The translations under genes and the position numbers were made by a program. A DNA stretch of 64,000 nucleotides from Liolophura sinensis (Eukaryota; Mollusca; Polyplacophora; Chitonida; Chitonidae), in assembly GCF_032854445.1 (NCBI RefSeq), contig NC_088295.1:46921385-46985384 (forward strand), written 5' to 3'. The notes under the pieces are model-generated. The model searched no databases. It was given only the letters and a program-made list of their open reading frames with translations, and was not told where the DNA came from. How positions within the stretch are numbered: position 1 is the stretch's first letter; the number at the start of each line of letters is the position of its first letter. Below are positions 36,101 through 47,356 of the stretch, in pieces.

Positions 36101-39100
36101 TTTAGAATATGGTCACTGGTGAGATGTTTTCTCAAGTACTGGTGTTGGCTCTGTAATCAAAGAGGTAAAACATTGTGTCATCACAGATTATTGACCTGTA
36201 ACGATGTGTGGTCACTGTTGGCGGCTGCTTTAAATCAGGACGTGGGTCAGGTACCTTGCAGCTGCCATTTAAGTGAGCTACTCAAGTAAATAAAGCCAGC
36301 AATGACCAGTTTGTGAGTGAATTATAGCTGATAAGCCAGAAATTCTTGGAGATCCATAGAAATCAAATGGGGTTTCCCCATATATTCAACACAGGAAACA
36401 ACTGACTTGAACTGTTGTAGGAATGCTTAAACAAAAAGCACTTTTTAATTTACCTAAAGTCAGCATACTCTACTTTGTATAATTGGAGAGATGGCATAAA
36501 AAAAGTGTTGTGTATTTGTGACTGGTTGAATATTACATGGACAAAATTCTTAATTTGTTTTTTCCTTTCATCAAGAATGTGATGTCAAGAAGTATGTCCA
36601 GGTCCAAAAATGCACCAGTTGAAGTAGTGTTGCCTATAGTTTAGCTATATTTATGGCTACTTAATATCTTGATAAGGATTTTGTTGGTTACACAACAGAA
36701 CACAGTGTCATTCATTATGCTCGATGTCCATGTTCAGGGCAGCAGATCTCCATGTGTACCACATTCACTCCAGATGGAAAGGCCACCATTTTGAACCTAC
36801 CCAGTGATATGATCAATTTGTACACCAAGAAAGAACCTGTGAAACTAGGTAAGTGTTTACATTTAAACATTGGGGATTTCAATGTGAGGGGAGAGATGTG
36901 GGTCTTAATACTGTAGGGCTTTCAACTGTGCTGAGTGAGAGGGTGACAAAGTGTAAAACAGGTGAAGTGTCTGCATTGAAGTAGTAGAGGCCAAGCGCAC
37001 ATTCGATTTTATGGAACTTTGGGGCAGATGTGGAAAGCAGAGCTATGGTGCATGTTTTCTTCTTTGAAGCTTTTGAATAGAGAACAAGTAACTGTGAAGG
37101 TGGAAAAATATTTATATTTGTTGAAACATCATATTTTCATAAATGATAACCACATGTTTTTTTTAGGTGTGAATGTTACTCGACATTGGGAGTTCTGTGT
37201 ATTTTGTATAAATAACCCGCTTCTAACTTTATATGTCTCTTTCTCACCCAGGTTTAAAGGCTACTGAGAATGACTTGGAAAGGCTGAAGTGCATCAAATG
37301 TCATTTCCAGGCGTACTTCCCACAGCAGTATCAGGACCATATCCTCACCCATCAGGGTGATATACACCAGTGTAAATGCTGCAAATATGTCAGCTTTGAA
37401 AGGCTTGAAGTACTACAACATACAAGGGTGAGCCTTAGTGCAATGTACATAGTACAAATACACGTACCTTGCCCTAGAGGTTGTACAACCAGTGAGCCAG
37501 GAAGCAGTCATTAGGGCCTGCTTATCTGCCTTGCTACAACTTCCGGGCCTTTGACCAATGAGATTTGTCAAGTAGCTGTGTACAGGGCAAAAGATTAAGC
37601 GTACAGTTTTCTCTACCCGTAAACTTGAGCCTTTTATTTTCTTCAGTATAGCAAAAATACCAACTAAGTAAATAAATAAATATAGAATGTTTGTGATTTA
37701 CTTGCATGTTTCTGGTGTTTGTTTCAGGAGTTTCATCCGCGTTGTATCTGCAAGTTATGTGATTTCACCTCTGAACATGCCTACATGATAAAACGTCACC
37801 TGTTGAGACATAACAGTGAAGGTTTCGCATGTGACATCTGTGGGAAAATTTACAAGGTACGCGTCACAATTGTAGTGAATCAGTTTTGAGCACAACGCAT
37901 ATTTATTGTAATGTTACATACAAATATGAAGATACATCATTACGTTTATGCTGCGATTTAGATGTATGGTAAGTTATACGGTAAGTTATTTATTTGAGAT
38001 TTTTTCCACAAATATGGCATTGCCACATGCAAATGAAAGTCTTCTTGCTTCGTTTAAACTTTTATATTCTACATTTTGAGGAGTAGTTCTGGTGGTCCAT
38101 TTTGATGTCTGTCCATTCTGTAATTCTTCATCTGCAGTTTCAACAGTTGCTTTTCCTGGTAAACCATTTTTGTTTATTTCTACTCGTACAGCAAGGTTTG
38201 AGGAAAATTTTACATGGTTTCAGAGCTGTTGGTTATAAGCTTTGTTTGAATTTCCACAGGACAAATACATTCTGAAGATGCACACAAAGATGGTCCATAT
38301 GCCAGCGGATGTCCTGTTTGAATGCAACACCTGTGATAAAAAGTTTACCCGTAAAGCTCACCTCAAGCGTCACCTGCGTATTCACGAGGCAGATAAACCT
38401 CACAAGTGTTCTATGTGTGACTACAAGTAAGTACCAAGCAGTTTGTCATTGAGTATTTTGGCATAACATGGTAGCCCAAAGATATTAATCTCAAATCAGT
38501 ATTTGTGAGTCTTTATTCATGTTGTTGTCAGGAATACAGTACTACAACAAATTGTGTTTAGATTATAAACTCAGTCTGTAGTATTATCATCATTCCTGTT
38601 GATGTGACTAAAAAAACAAATGTATTGTTTTCAAATATTTTGGAACACCTTCCTCCTGCATTATGCAGTTATCATAGAATTTGCTTTTATGATGAAAGAT
38701 GCAGACCCAATGATCACAAAACCACCCCAGTGTCAGCACATGCTTGGCATTAATTTGTTGGTTTACCCCTGGTCTTAATTTTGATGTTAATAACTAATTG
38801 TTAGCTGGCCTGTACAAAGTAAGGAGCGGTATTGTTAGATGGGGGAAAGTTTCGTTGTTGGTGTGCGGTTAAGTTTTTTTTTTTTTATCTCCTGTATAAT
38901 GGACTCTCATACATAAATTGAAGGTTGAGCGTTTTCTTTTAGGCCCTGTACATGTATAATAGACTCTCATTTGTTGATTGAAGGTTCAGCTTTTTGGTTT
39001 AGTTCTTGTATATTGGGCTATCATACATAGATTGAAGTTTAGACTTTTTTTTTTGCTTCCTAGTCTAAGGTATGGCATGTAAATACACATTCTCAGATAG

Positions 39101-42100
39101 CAGGTTAAGCTTTTTTTTTAGCTCCTGTATAATGGCAATCATACATGGATTCCCAACATACAACAATAGAAAGTTATGTTTTTTTGTGTAGTTTTTTATA
39201 TTCCTTTTCACCAGTGTACATCTACTAAGGGCCTAATGATGGAAGGTTGAACTGTGTTATTAGGTGGCTCAGCACTCTGTGCTGGGACACCTGTTGAAAT
39301 CGTTCGGATTTTTGTAGCTATTTTTCTTTCATTTTCTTGAAATCTGTTTGAAAACTTTAAGAGCTGTGAAAGGAAAAGTTTTCATTGGATGTTGTTGAAA
39401 TTTGGTGATTTAAAGAGACAAATTTTGGCTGTTTTTGGTTGACTTTGGTCACATGACATAGCGACCATCTTGGATTTAGATCAAAACCTTTAAAAATCTT
39501 CTTCTTAAGAACCAAGGGATGAATTCTTTGACATTTGATGTACTTGTAGAGTGATCCCAGTAAGAGCTTTTGAAGCTAGCCATTGATCGCAGTTATGACG
39601 TCATAAAAAGTGTCTAATTTTGATAATGTTTTCATGTATTCTGGTGTATTGGGCAACGCTGATTCCGAATCTGCTTTTGCCTATCTTTGTAACTTTTTGA
39701 GGTATGGTGAAAAAACTTTTTTCAGTTACGTAGCCGAAGACATGCCCTTTTGGCACCATTCCAATGGATTTGAGCTACGATCAATAGTTTTCTTGCTAGA
39801 AATGTTTAAATGACACCGCCCTACTTCAGAAATAGAAATGTAAGCCTGTACATTTACCATAGGCTTTGAAGGTAACTGTGTATTACTGTACATGTACTGC
39901 ATGTTTGCGCGTACGCCAGCCCTGCTCGCAATGCATCATGGATAATTCTCAACAATCGGCATTCCCCCCATACACCCGTGCTATCAGGAATATAAGTCCA
40001 AAGCCATGGCCAAGTATACCACACATTTCTATTCATACATGTACCTTGAGTCATTACGAGCCCAAAAAATGTGACTCTTATTAGGCCATATTCCAGTTTC
40101 TTTTCCGGACTTACATGGCTTAAGGGAGAGACGAGCTTTAGGATTCTGCACAGAAAAGTAACTACAAAATTGTATGCCATGGTTTGGACTGGGGATCTTT
40201 TGTAAGGAAAACAACACACAACACCACTTGTTCCTTCTAACTGTTTGGACCAAAATTTCATATCTTTATAGTCTCCTAACATTTCCTGTCAGCTACATCA
40301 AATATGCCCTCGCCCGCTCTCAAAATTGAACTGAGCCCAAGCAAACCAGATGGGACTCTATAGCAGTGTGATTGCACGCCATGTGTGGAGCAACCTGAAA
40401 TGTACATACTTAACAAGGTGTGTTGATCACCAAGGCCTGACACGGGCAAGACACTATGGTGGTTTTCAGCACTAGATGCATTGTACATGATATTTGGTAG
40501 TATGGAATTCAAACCCAGTTGATCATTTTTCATTTTTTTCATGCTTTTTCTCCATGCTGTCTGTTTTTGTAAATAATGTTACAGTTTGTACATGCAGGTT
40601 GAATTTGTTGAATTTTTCATTGTCTGCAGTTAAATCAAGCTATTCGTAGTTATGTGTGGTAGCATCTGTTTGTAAAAAGATGTTTTCCAAAGCTTATTTT
40701 TTCCGATCTTATTTTTTCATTCAACTGGGCCTTGATGCTTGGCCACCGATATCACTGTAAGGAACATAAGAGCTTTAATTGGTTTTAGTTTTATAGACTT
40801 TATATGTTTTTTAATGATTTAAATTGATAGACTTTCAATTCAAAAATTTACTACTTCTAGAAACATCAATTTGTTTTTTGTAGTAAACCCGCTCTCTAGA
40901 AATTTTAACCTCCATGCAGGGCAACAGTTTCTTCTATACAGGGTTTCTGTGACTTTATTGCTTATGAGATTTATGGACTTTGCCAGATTTACCATTTTTG
41001 TAATCAAGAAAAGTTTCATGTAGGGCAACAATTTTATGCACATGCCTACCTACACTTAGGAAAACAAGAAGGGTATTGGGTTCCTCTGGCATTTTTACCA
41101 TTTTCCTATTTTGTGGACACACATTCAGATTGACTTCACTCTGTTCTTCTGAATTTACCTTAGTGGTTACCAATTTATCTGGTATACACAAGTATTTGTA
41201 GAAAACTTTCCACATCTGTATTGGTACTAGGAGCCTATGATACTGGCTGATGCATGTGCCTTCCTAGACTGTGAGGGAATGTTTAAACCATCCACGCAGT
41301 CAGTGACTGTTGTCAGCTGAGTATTTACTCAGCCAATCAGAAGGTTGCAGTATCCACCCACAGTCCACAGATAGCCAATCATGGGAAGCGATTTGCATAT
41401 CAAAGACCACTCCAGCAAGCTGGTTCTTGAACACCCTATAATGAAGTTTTTTTACTACCATAGCTCATCATATGCTCAGCCATTCAAAGCATTGGACTTG
41501 TTCATGGATTGCCGCATGCAATTCACAATTTGCATATCAGATACCACTGTCTCAATTTTGTGCACAGATGCCCCACAGTGACCTCTTTACCCCCACAACA
41601 CTTTACAACTTTCATCTTTATTCTGATTCCATCGTCTAGTTGACTGCTATAGCAGGCAAGCTGGCGGGATTCTCCGAATGCCTTGTCTATTTGTTAGAAC
41701 AGCTTACATCTACTGTTAGTGTTAAAACAAAAATTTCACTATCAAGCCACAAAAAAATTGACTTAAAGATTTGCTAAAATCCTGCATCAGCTTCATGTTC
41801 TCCAACAATTTATTATTCTGTATTTATTATTTTTTTATTAAGTGATAACTGAAGATTTTGTTACATAAGAGTTTGACCATTAAGGCTGTCAGAAGCTGTT
41901 GAAATGTGTTATAAAATTGAGTGTTTTCTTGAGGTAAATATAAAACTGTTAAGTATTCTTGTTTTCAGAGGTTGTGAAAAATCAGATTTGTTGAAGCACG
42001 AGATAATCCATAGAGATCCTGAGTACCTCTGTGATATTTGTGGTAAACAGTTCCGTCACGTCAAGAACAAGGAGCTTCATGTGAAAAGGTGAGAACTCAC

Positions 42101-44699
42101 TGAAAGAAAGTCCAATTGATCCCTGACCAATAAAGGTCAATTTTTGATTCTTGATTATAGTATTTACAGATTATTACTAGAATACAGGCTGATATGGACG
42201 AGTTCGATTTTTGCGTGGCGCAAAGGCAGAGCTTGCGAGGTCACGTCTCTGCCACACAAAAAATAGAACGTATTTAAACATGAAAGAATTCAAAAAAGAA
42301 AGGAAAATTTAAGGGACTTTAATCGTCAAAAATTTTAAAGCCAAAAATTAAAGATAGTTTAGCACATAGAAATTTTTACATGCCCCCACTATTAGGCGGA
42401 GCGTATTAGGTTGTAGAGATTTTGTCCTTCTGTCTGTCTGTTGCTGTGTATTTGTGTCTGGGGTATACCTGCAGTTGTTTTCTACAGAGAGTTTTATACA
42501 GATGACATTGTGTCACGACTCACATGTGTTCATTTCCGCAGTTGTCATGGTAACCACATAGCCATTTTCCTTATATACACTGTATAAATAGATATGATAT
42601 TGTTTCCGGTCTATAACTCCTGCTGTTTTCTGTGTAGAGTTTTATTTTTTGGTGGATACACACACACACACGTCCAGTTTTAATTTTTGGTGGATACATA
42701 CATACATGTACACAGATGACAATGTGTTGCAATTCACATTTGTCCATTCCCGCAGTTGTCATGGTAATCAGATAACCATTTTCCTTAAATATATACTGTA
42801 TAAATAGACATGATTTCGTGCCCAGGCTACAGCTCCAACAGTTTTCTAGGCAGAGTTTTAGTTTTTGGTGGATACATAGATACACAGATGAGGATGTGTC
42901 ATGACTCACATTTGTCCATTTGTCATGGTAACCAGGTGGCGATTTTCCTTATATATACTATATAAATACAAATGAGTCATGTCCGGGCTACAAGTCTTTG
43001 CTCTCGCTGTTTCGGTTGTGGCTTCAAGTCTGAAGGGTTATCAGTTACGGTTTACGGTACTTGTCATACAAGTGATAAATTCTTGAGCAAGGTGTTAAAA
43101 ACCAATCAAATACATATAAATAAATCAATAAATCTTAGTTGTATTCTATGTGTTTCTGTTTTGGTTTGCCAGACACAGAGGCCAGAAAGACTACAAGTGT
43201 GGAATCTGTGATTTTTATGGCTACACCTTCACTGACATCAGAAAACATATAGAACGGAAACACTCTGAGGTTAACAGACTGATGGAGGGTGTATGTGAGC
43301 ACTGTGGGACATCCTTTAAAACAGCAGCCCAACTTGATGTAAGTCAAACTGCGTAACAAATGTCTGCCTCTGAAATGTGCCTCTTTATCAGTGATGAGTA
43401 GGACGATAGTAAAAAGCTGGTGTCTTTTCTGCAACTCTCAAGAATTGGTTTATTTATAATGTTTAAACATGGATTGATGACTAAACTGGAAAGTTTTAGT
43501 AACATTTTAAACAGGACCGAGTGGCTTGAAATTTACTTATTAGAAACATGTTCTTTTCCTTAATGCTATCTGTTTGTCCATGTGTCAGTTTTTCAATGTT
43601 GACAAGACATCCAAGTTTTCAACCAGTTACTTCTTATTGCAGGAACACCGTTCTCAGTGTTTGGAAATGACAATAGAGCAGACCCTGTCCATCACTAATT
43701 CTGCTGGAGAAACCAGCCAAGCCCTACTGCGTCTACCTCGCTCTGTTCAAGTCAACGTGGAAGAGATTAACATTACTGTTGAAGAGGTGCCCATGGAGGA
43801 ACTGGAGGTGGACTTAGAAGGTTACTATACGTCATTCACACCTCCTTAGCAATGTTATTTCAAACCTTACACAAATATTCCTTCATTTTCAGTCAGACTG
43901 TAACCAACTTTCTATTGACGGGTATTATTAAAGCTAAGTTTGTGTCATTTGGCATTTGTGAAAGTGTTGCAATGCACTTATTTCACAATGTTGAGTTACT
44001 ACATGATGGCACAATAGTGTCTGTTTGATGAAGATGGTGGCCCAGTGGTGTAAGGTAACCATAAGAAATTGTGACCAAAGTAAGAGTAACTTTACTGGAA
44101 AACAACTTTAATGCATACATGTACATTAAAAAAAAAAACCCAAGATGAAGAAAATTATGCCAAAATGTGGTAAAATTACTTTCATTTCTGAGGCATATTT
44201 TATACATGTATCTTAATAACTCCATTATTTTCTGCATATTTTTATAATGCCATTAATGGACTTACTGGGAATGCGGGATAAGGTCAGCTTCCCCAAACAG
44301 CTATCCTTGTTAATGCCATGGCTGTAAGCTACTTAAGTTTCCTGACTGACTGGTGGGGCCTTAAAATCTAATTTAAAGCGGATTTTTTTTTGTACATGTA
44401 CTTGTACACACATCCTAAACTGCATATTAAGAAATATTAAGTGTTTAATGTGTCCTTTAAAGTGTCAATGTTCCAAGGTCAGATTGTACGTTGGCTTGTT
44501 ACATATTTCCAACTGGTTTCACCTTGTTACAGAACATGGCATCACCCTGACAGAGGACCAGTTTGCACAGGCTGTACAGGATCCTGCCCGTAACATTGAG
44601 TTTGACAGTTCAGGTCTGGTGAGGGACGAGGCCACCCTTGAACAGCTGATGGTCACAAATCATGTTGATCAAGACAAGATGATTACTATGTCTCAGTGA
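30173..44699 (+). CDS. AT-hook and C2H2 zinc-finger protein, 15 coding exons
   Basis: Probable nuclear DNA-binding regulator of 834 residues. Exons: 30173-30788, 32061-32186, 32914-32970, 33554-33646, 34346-34473, 35147-35300, 35872-35988, 36738-36848, 37252-37427, 37728-37856, 38260-38426, 41969-42088, 43173-43338, 43643-43820 and 44533-44699; all are GT-AG and phases close. The start ATG lies 11 nt inside an exon preceded by a tttgtccag acceptor, so a 5' non-coding exon lies upstream. Residues 1-205 are acidic and Ser/Thr-rich. AT-hooks are KKKRGRPRR (about 207-215) and KRGRGRPRR (about 301-309), with a basic RRSIRKRIRAK segment between. Nine C2H2-like fingers run from about 478 to 727; finger 2 has H-x4-H spacing and finger 9 ends in Cys. 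Finger 6 is split by a 3.5-kb intron. The C-terminus is acidic. The orthologue is not recognised. Confidence 0.9.
31020..31480 (+). repeat. Degenerate tandem repeat, three units
   Basis: Zinc-finger gene intron 1. Recurrent blocks are TGTTAAACAAAATGTTAAGG, GTTAAACAAAGTGTTAGGGG and TGTTGAACAAGGTGTTAGAG, each followed by a G(G)TATTGAGCTCAG-like stretch and an ACATAGAGCA-like stretch. Spacing is about 150-190 bp. Confidence 0.6.
33761..33891. mobile_element. MITE-like element with 35-40 bp inverted ends
   Basis: The left end is GGGTCCACTTGCACGAAGCC then TTCTTAATGTT. The right end read in reverse is GGGACCACTTGTACGAAGCC then CACTTAATGTT. Total 131 bp in zinc-finger gene intron 4. No coding capacity and no clear target-site duplication. 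Confidence 0.75.
38870..39170 (+). repeat. Degenerate tandem repeat, about five 55-65 bp units
   Basis: Units share a T-run, CTCCTGTATAATGG and CTCTCATACATAGATTGAAG-like segments. It lies in the long intron 11 of the zinc-finger gene. Confidence 0.65.
42470..42985 (+). repeat. Tandem repeat, three units of about 175-210 bp
   Basis: Each unit contains CACA(T)GTG/TGTCCATT, GTTGTCATGGTAACCA or a variant, a CCATTTTCCTTATATA block and ACTGTATAAATA. Between units lie TTTTATTTTTTGGTGGATAC copies with a short (CA)n. It lies in zinc-finger gene intron 12. Confidence 0.75.
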
Positions 44700-44811
44700 C
44701 ACACTGACAGACTTCGGCCGTTTTAGCTGTTGCAAGACAGTGGATGAGAGAAGCCGATTTGTGATCCTAGCCTGGAGTGTCATACTCTGACAGTTGGAGA
44801 TGTGTGAACTC

Positions 44812-45140
44812 TTTCCTGTAATGCCATTTCAGATTCAAAACAACAGCAGTGGATCTGACAATCTGATTTGGGTTCCTTCAGCAGAAAGATCACTCTCTCA
44901 CAGTTGATGTGTGATCGGTTTCCTTTACTGCCATTTTATTGTGATAACTAAATTCTGAACAATCAAACTCCTGGTGCATTGAATATAATACTCAGCGGGA
45001 AAAGTGTTGTCTGTTTTATACACTGCCATTTTATGTGGGTCAGACAGTACTGCAAAGTCCGTGGTATGTTGTGCCTGAACATCGAGGATGAAGAAGTCCT
45101 GTGTCAGTAATTTTCTGTGCTGCCATTTTATACGGGTCAC
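44812..45140 (+). repeat. Degenerate ~100-bp repeat in the zinc-finger gene 3' UTR
   Basis: The motif CTGCCATTTTAT (first copy ATGCCATTTCAG) recurs at about 44820, 44926, 45023 and 45118, each preceded by a TTTC/TGTT-rich stretch and followed by related text such as GTGGGTCAGACAGTAC or CGGGTCACTCAATAC. Confidence 0.6.
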
Positions 45141-45241
45141 TCAATACGTGCTCATCACAAACTAACCAGAGGTTTGGAATTCAGTGCACTACACTCGGCA
45201 GCAAGACTTATTGAAGAAATTTTTCATCTGCGTGATCTCGC

Positions 45242-45247
45242 AATAAA
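45242..45247 (+). terminator. Likely polyadenylation signal of the zinc-finger gene
   Basis: AATAAA 543 nt after the stop codon. Further AATAAA copies near 45780 could give longer transcripts. Confidence 0.5.
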
Positions 45248-46242
45248 ATTGCATTGTGAATACTAAGTGACTACTTTCAGGACCATTGCCTTAATACTTA
45301 ATTAAGTGAAGAAAGTCTTCCACTGCATTTGACAACTTACCAATCCTTCATTATTTTTAGGTCATTTTTAGAAGACGCTGTTTCCATTGTGATTATTAGA
45401 TTATTGAAAATGTGGGAGACTGATTTGTTTCTTGTTCTTTTGGTGTTTTTTTATGAATGTTTATTTATTGTTTCATTCCATGAAATTGTGTTGTTGCATG
45501 AAAATAGTTTTTGTTCAGCCTTCTGTTAAAACAAGGTTTATGACGTTTAAACTGCTTTTACTTATATTAATGCAAATTAGAATCTGAGCTGGCAAAACAA
45601 ATACATGCACATGTAGCTGGCTTCTAGGAATCCATTGTACTCTTGTAATCTGAGGGGAAAACTTCAACGGTTCAATTGGGGAAAGACATGAAGTTGTTGT
45701 CATACATTGCACATGTATAGGCTGGATAATTGACCGTAAATTATGGTTTAAAGAAGAAAAAAAAAAATTAAATTATGAAATAAAGTGAAATAAATTGTTT
45801 TATTTGTAGTTATTTGTTACGTGAATGTTTATTTATCTTTTCTCCAGGCTGTGTACAATTTCCATGTACGTCTTTCATTTGTCAGACAAATTTAGGAGTT
45901 ACATCAATCCTGACCTTTGACATGGAATTGCCTTGCCTGCTGAGTTCTTGAAGCCTTGTTGGCAATAAGGAGTCGGTAGCACATATACATATATGTACAT
46001 AAATTTGATATAATTCTTCAACCTTTTCACATGTTTGCAAAGTGTTTATTCAAGCTTATTCTGAGCGCATCATGCTGTGAATTTTTGAAGCCCTGAAATT
46101 GGACAACCCAACCAATCAAGTTTTGTAACCAAGTAAAAATGTACGACACTGAAAATTGCTCTTTCATATGTTCCAGGTGTCTCAATAATACGTTTTCTCC
46201 TATTTTTCATATTTCTCCCATGTGAATTTCGTCAGATTAGAG

Positions 46243-46345
46243 AGGAGGCACATTACATACACTCTAAGGATTCCTTCATCGTCATATGACTGAAAAATTG
46301 TTAAATATGATGTTAAACCCCAAGCACTCACTCGCTCACTCATCA
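46243..46345 (+). repeat. tRNA-derived SINE (second family), 3' end only
   Basis: GGAGGCACATTACATACACT, CGTCATATGACTGAAAAATT, GATGTTAAACCCCAAGCACT and CACTCGCTCACTC. The tRNA-like half is missing (5' truncation). Confidence 0.8.
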
Positions 46346-46849
46346 GATTAGAGTGTCTTTTGAGACATCCCCTGGCTTAACCTATGCACGCACAGGACTA
46401 TTTAGGTGGTCTTACATGAAGTTTGTAGATCACCTGCTATCCACCAATATGACTTATACAACCAGCTGGCTATTCACATGAAAATCTGCATCACATGAAA
46501 AAGTTAGTCAGGTACATGGTTTTCACCACCCATGAAACTGACCACGTGTGAAATATTCTTGAATAGGATGGTAAAATACCAATTAGTCTTCATGCAGCCC
46601 CTTATACACAGTGGTGAAAAGACAACAAAATGGTCCAGTTTTACAAAGTATAATATTGATAACTGTTGACCTGTCAGGTGGTTACAAATTTTGCCTGGTG
46701 TTTTGCGTGATGTACGGGGTTGGTATTCACACGGTTTGTACAGAGAAATATAAGTGATATTCCAGGAGTTTTCCTGGACCAAATTGCAATTTTCAAGGAA
46801 AGATTTTATGCAGGTTTTAAAGAGGCTATACCGGCTGTATGTGGGAATT

Positions 46850-46985
46850 ACTGCAAGCAACCTGCAGATGGTCAAGGGTTTCCCCCAGGTTCTGCCTGGT
46901 TTCCTCCCACCACAATGCTGGTTACTGTCATGTAAGTGAAATATTCTTGAGTACAGCATAAAACCCCAATTAAATAAATAAAAAG
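46850..46985 (-). repeat. SINE, common family, partial
   Basis: Reverse copy: GCAAGCAACCTGCAGATGGT, TCTGCCTGGTTTCCTCCCAC, GTAAGTGAAATATTCTTGAG and an AATTAAATAAATAAA tail. Confidence 0.8.
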
Positions 46986-47356
46986 GCTATATGTGTTTTT
47001 TTTTTTACAAAAAACTGATCATCGCACACCCAGTCAAATTTTTCATTGTTTCTTTGGGTGATTTTTCAGTGAAGCAGCACTAAATATAACATCACAGCAC
47101 TGAAAGTGTTCTTTAGCAAGGGGATACTACTGTTGTACAACCAAATAATGTTGGAATGGATGTGAAATTTAAACATGATGAAACATTCATAACAAAGTCA
47201 CTCCTAAACAGGTCTAAAGTCCTCCACAACATGAATCCAGGCCTCTGACCTCTGTCATGTACTTATAGCTGTCTATGAATATGCATGAGCCACTGAATGA
47301 TGTCCCAGATTCGGCATTCATTCTGCGCAGTTGTAACCATCCCCCTCAGGAGCCTC

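Noticed and set aside
39854-40282. 142-codon minus-strand ORF inside the zinc-finger gene
   Set aside because: It lies in the large intron 11 and shows no recognised domain, no splice support and no family similarity; chance ORF is the simpler view.
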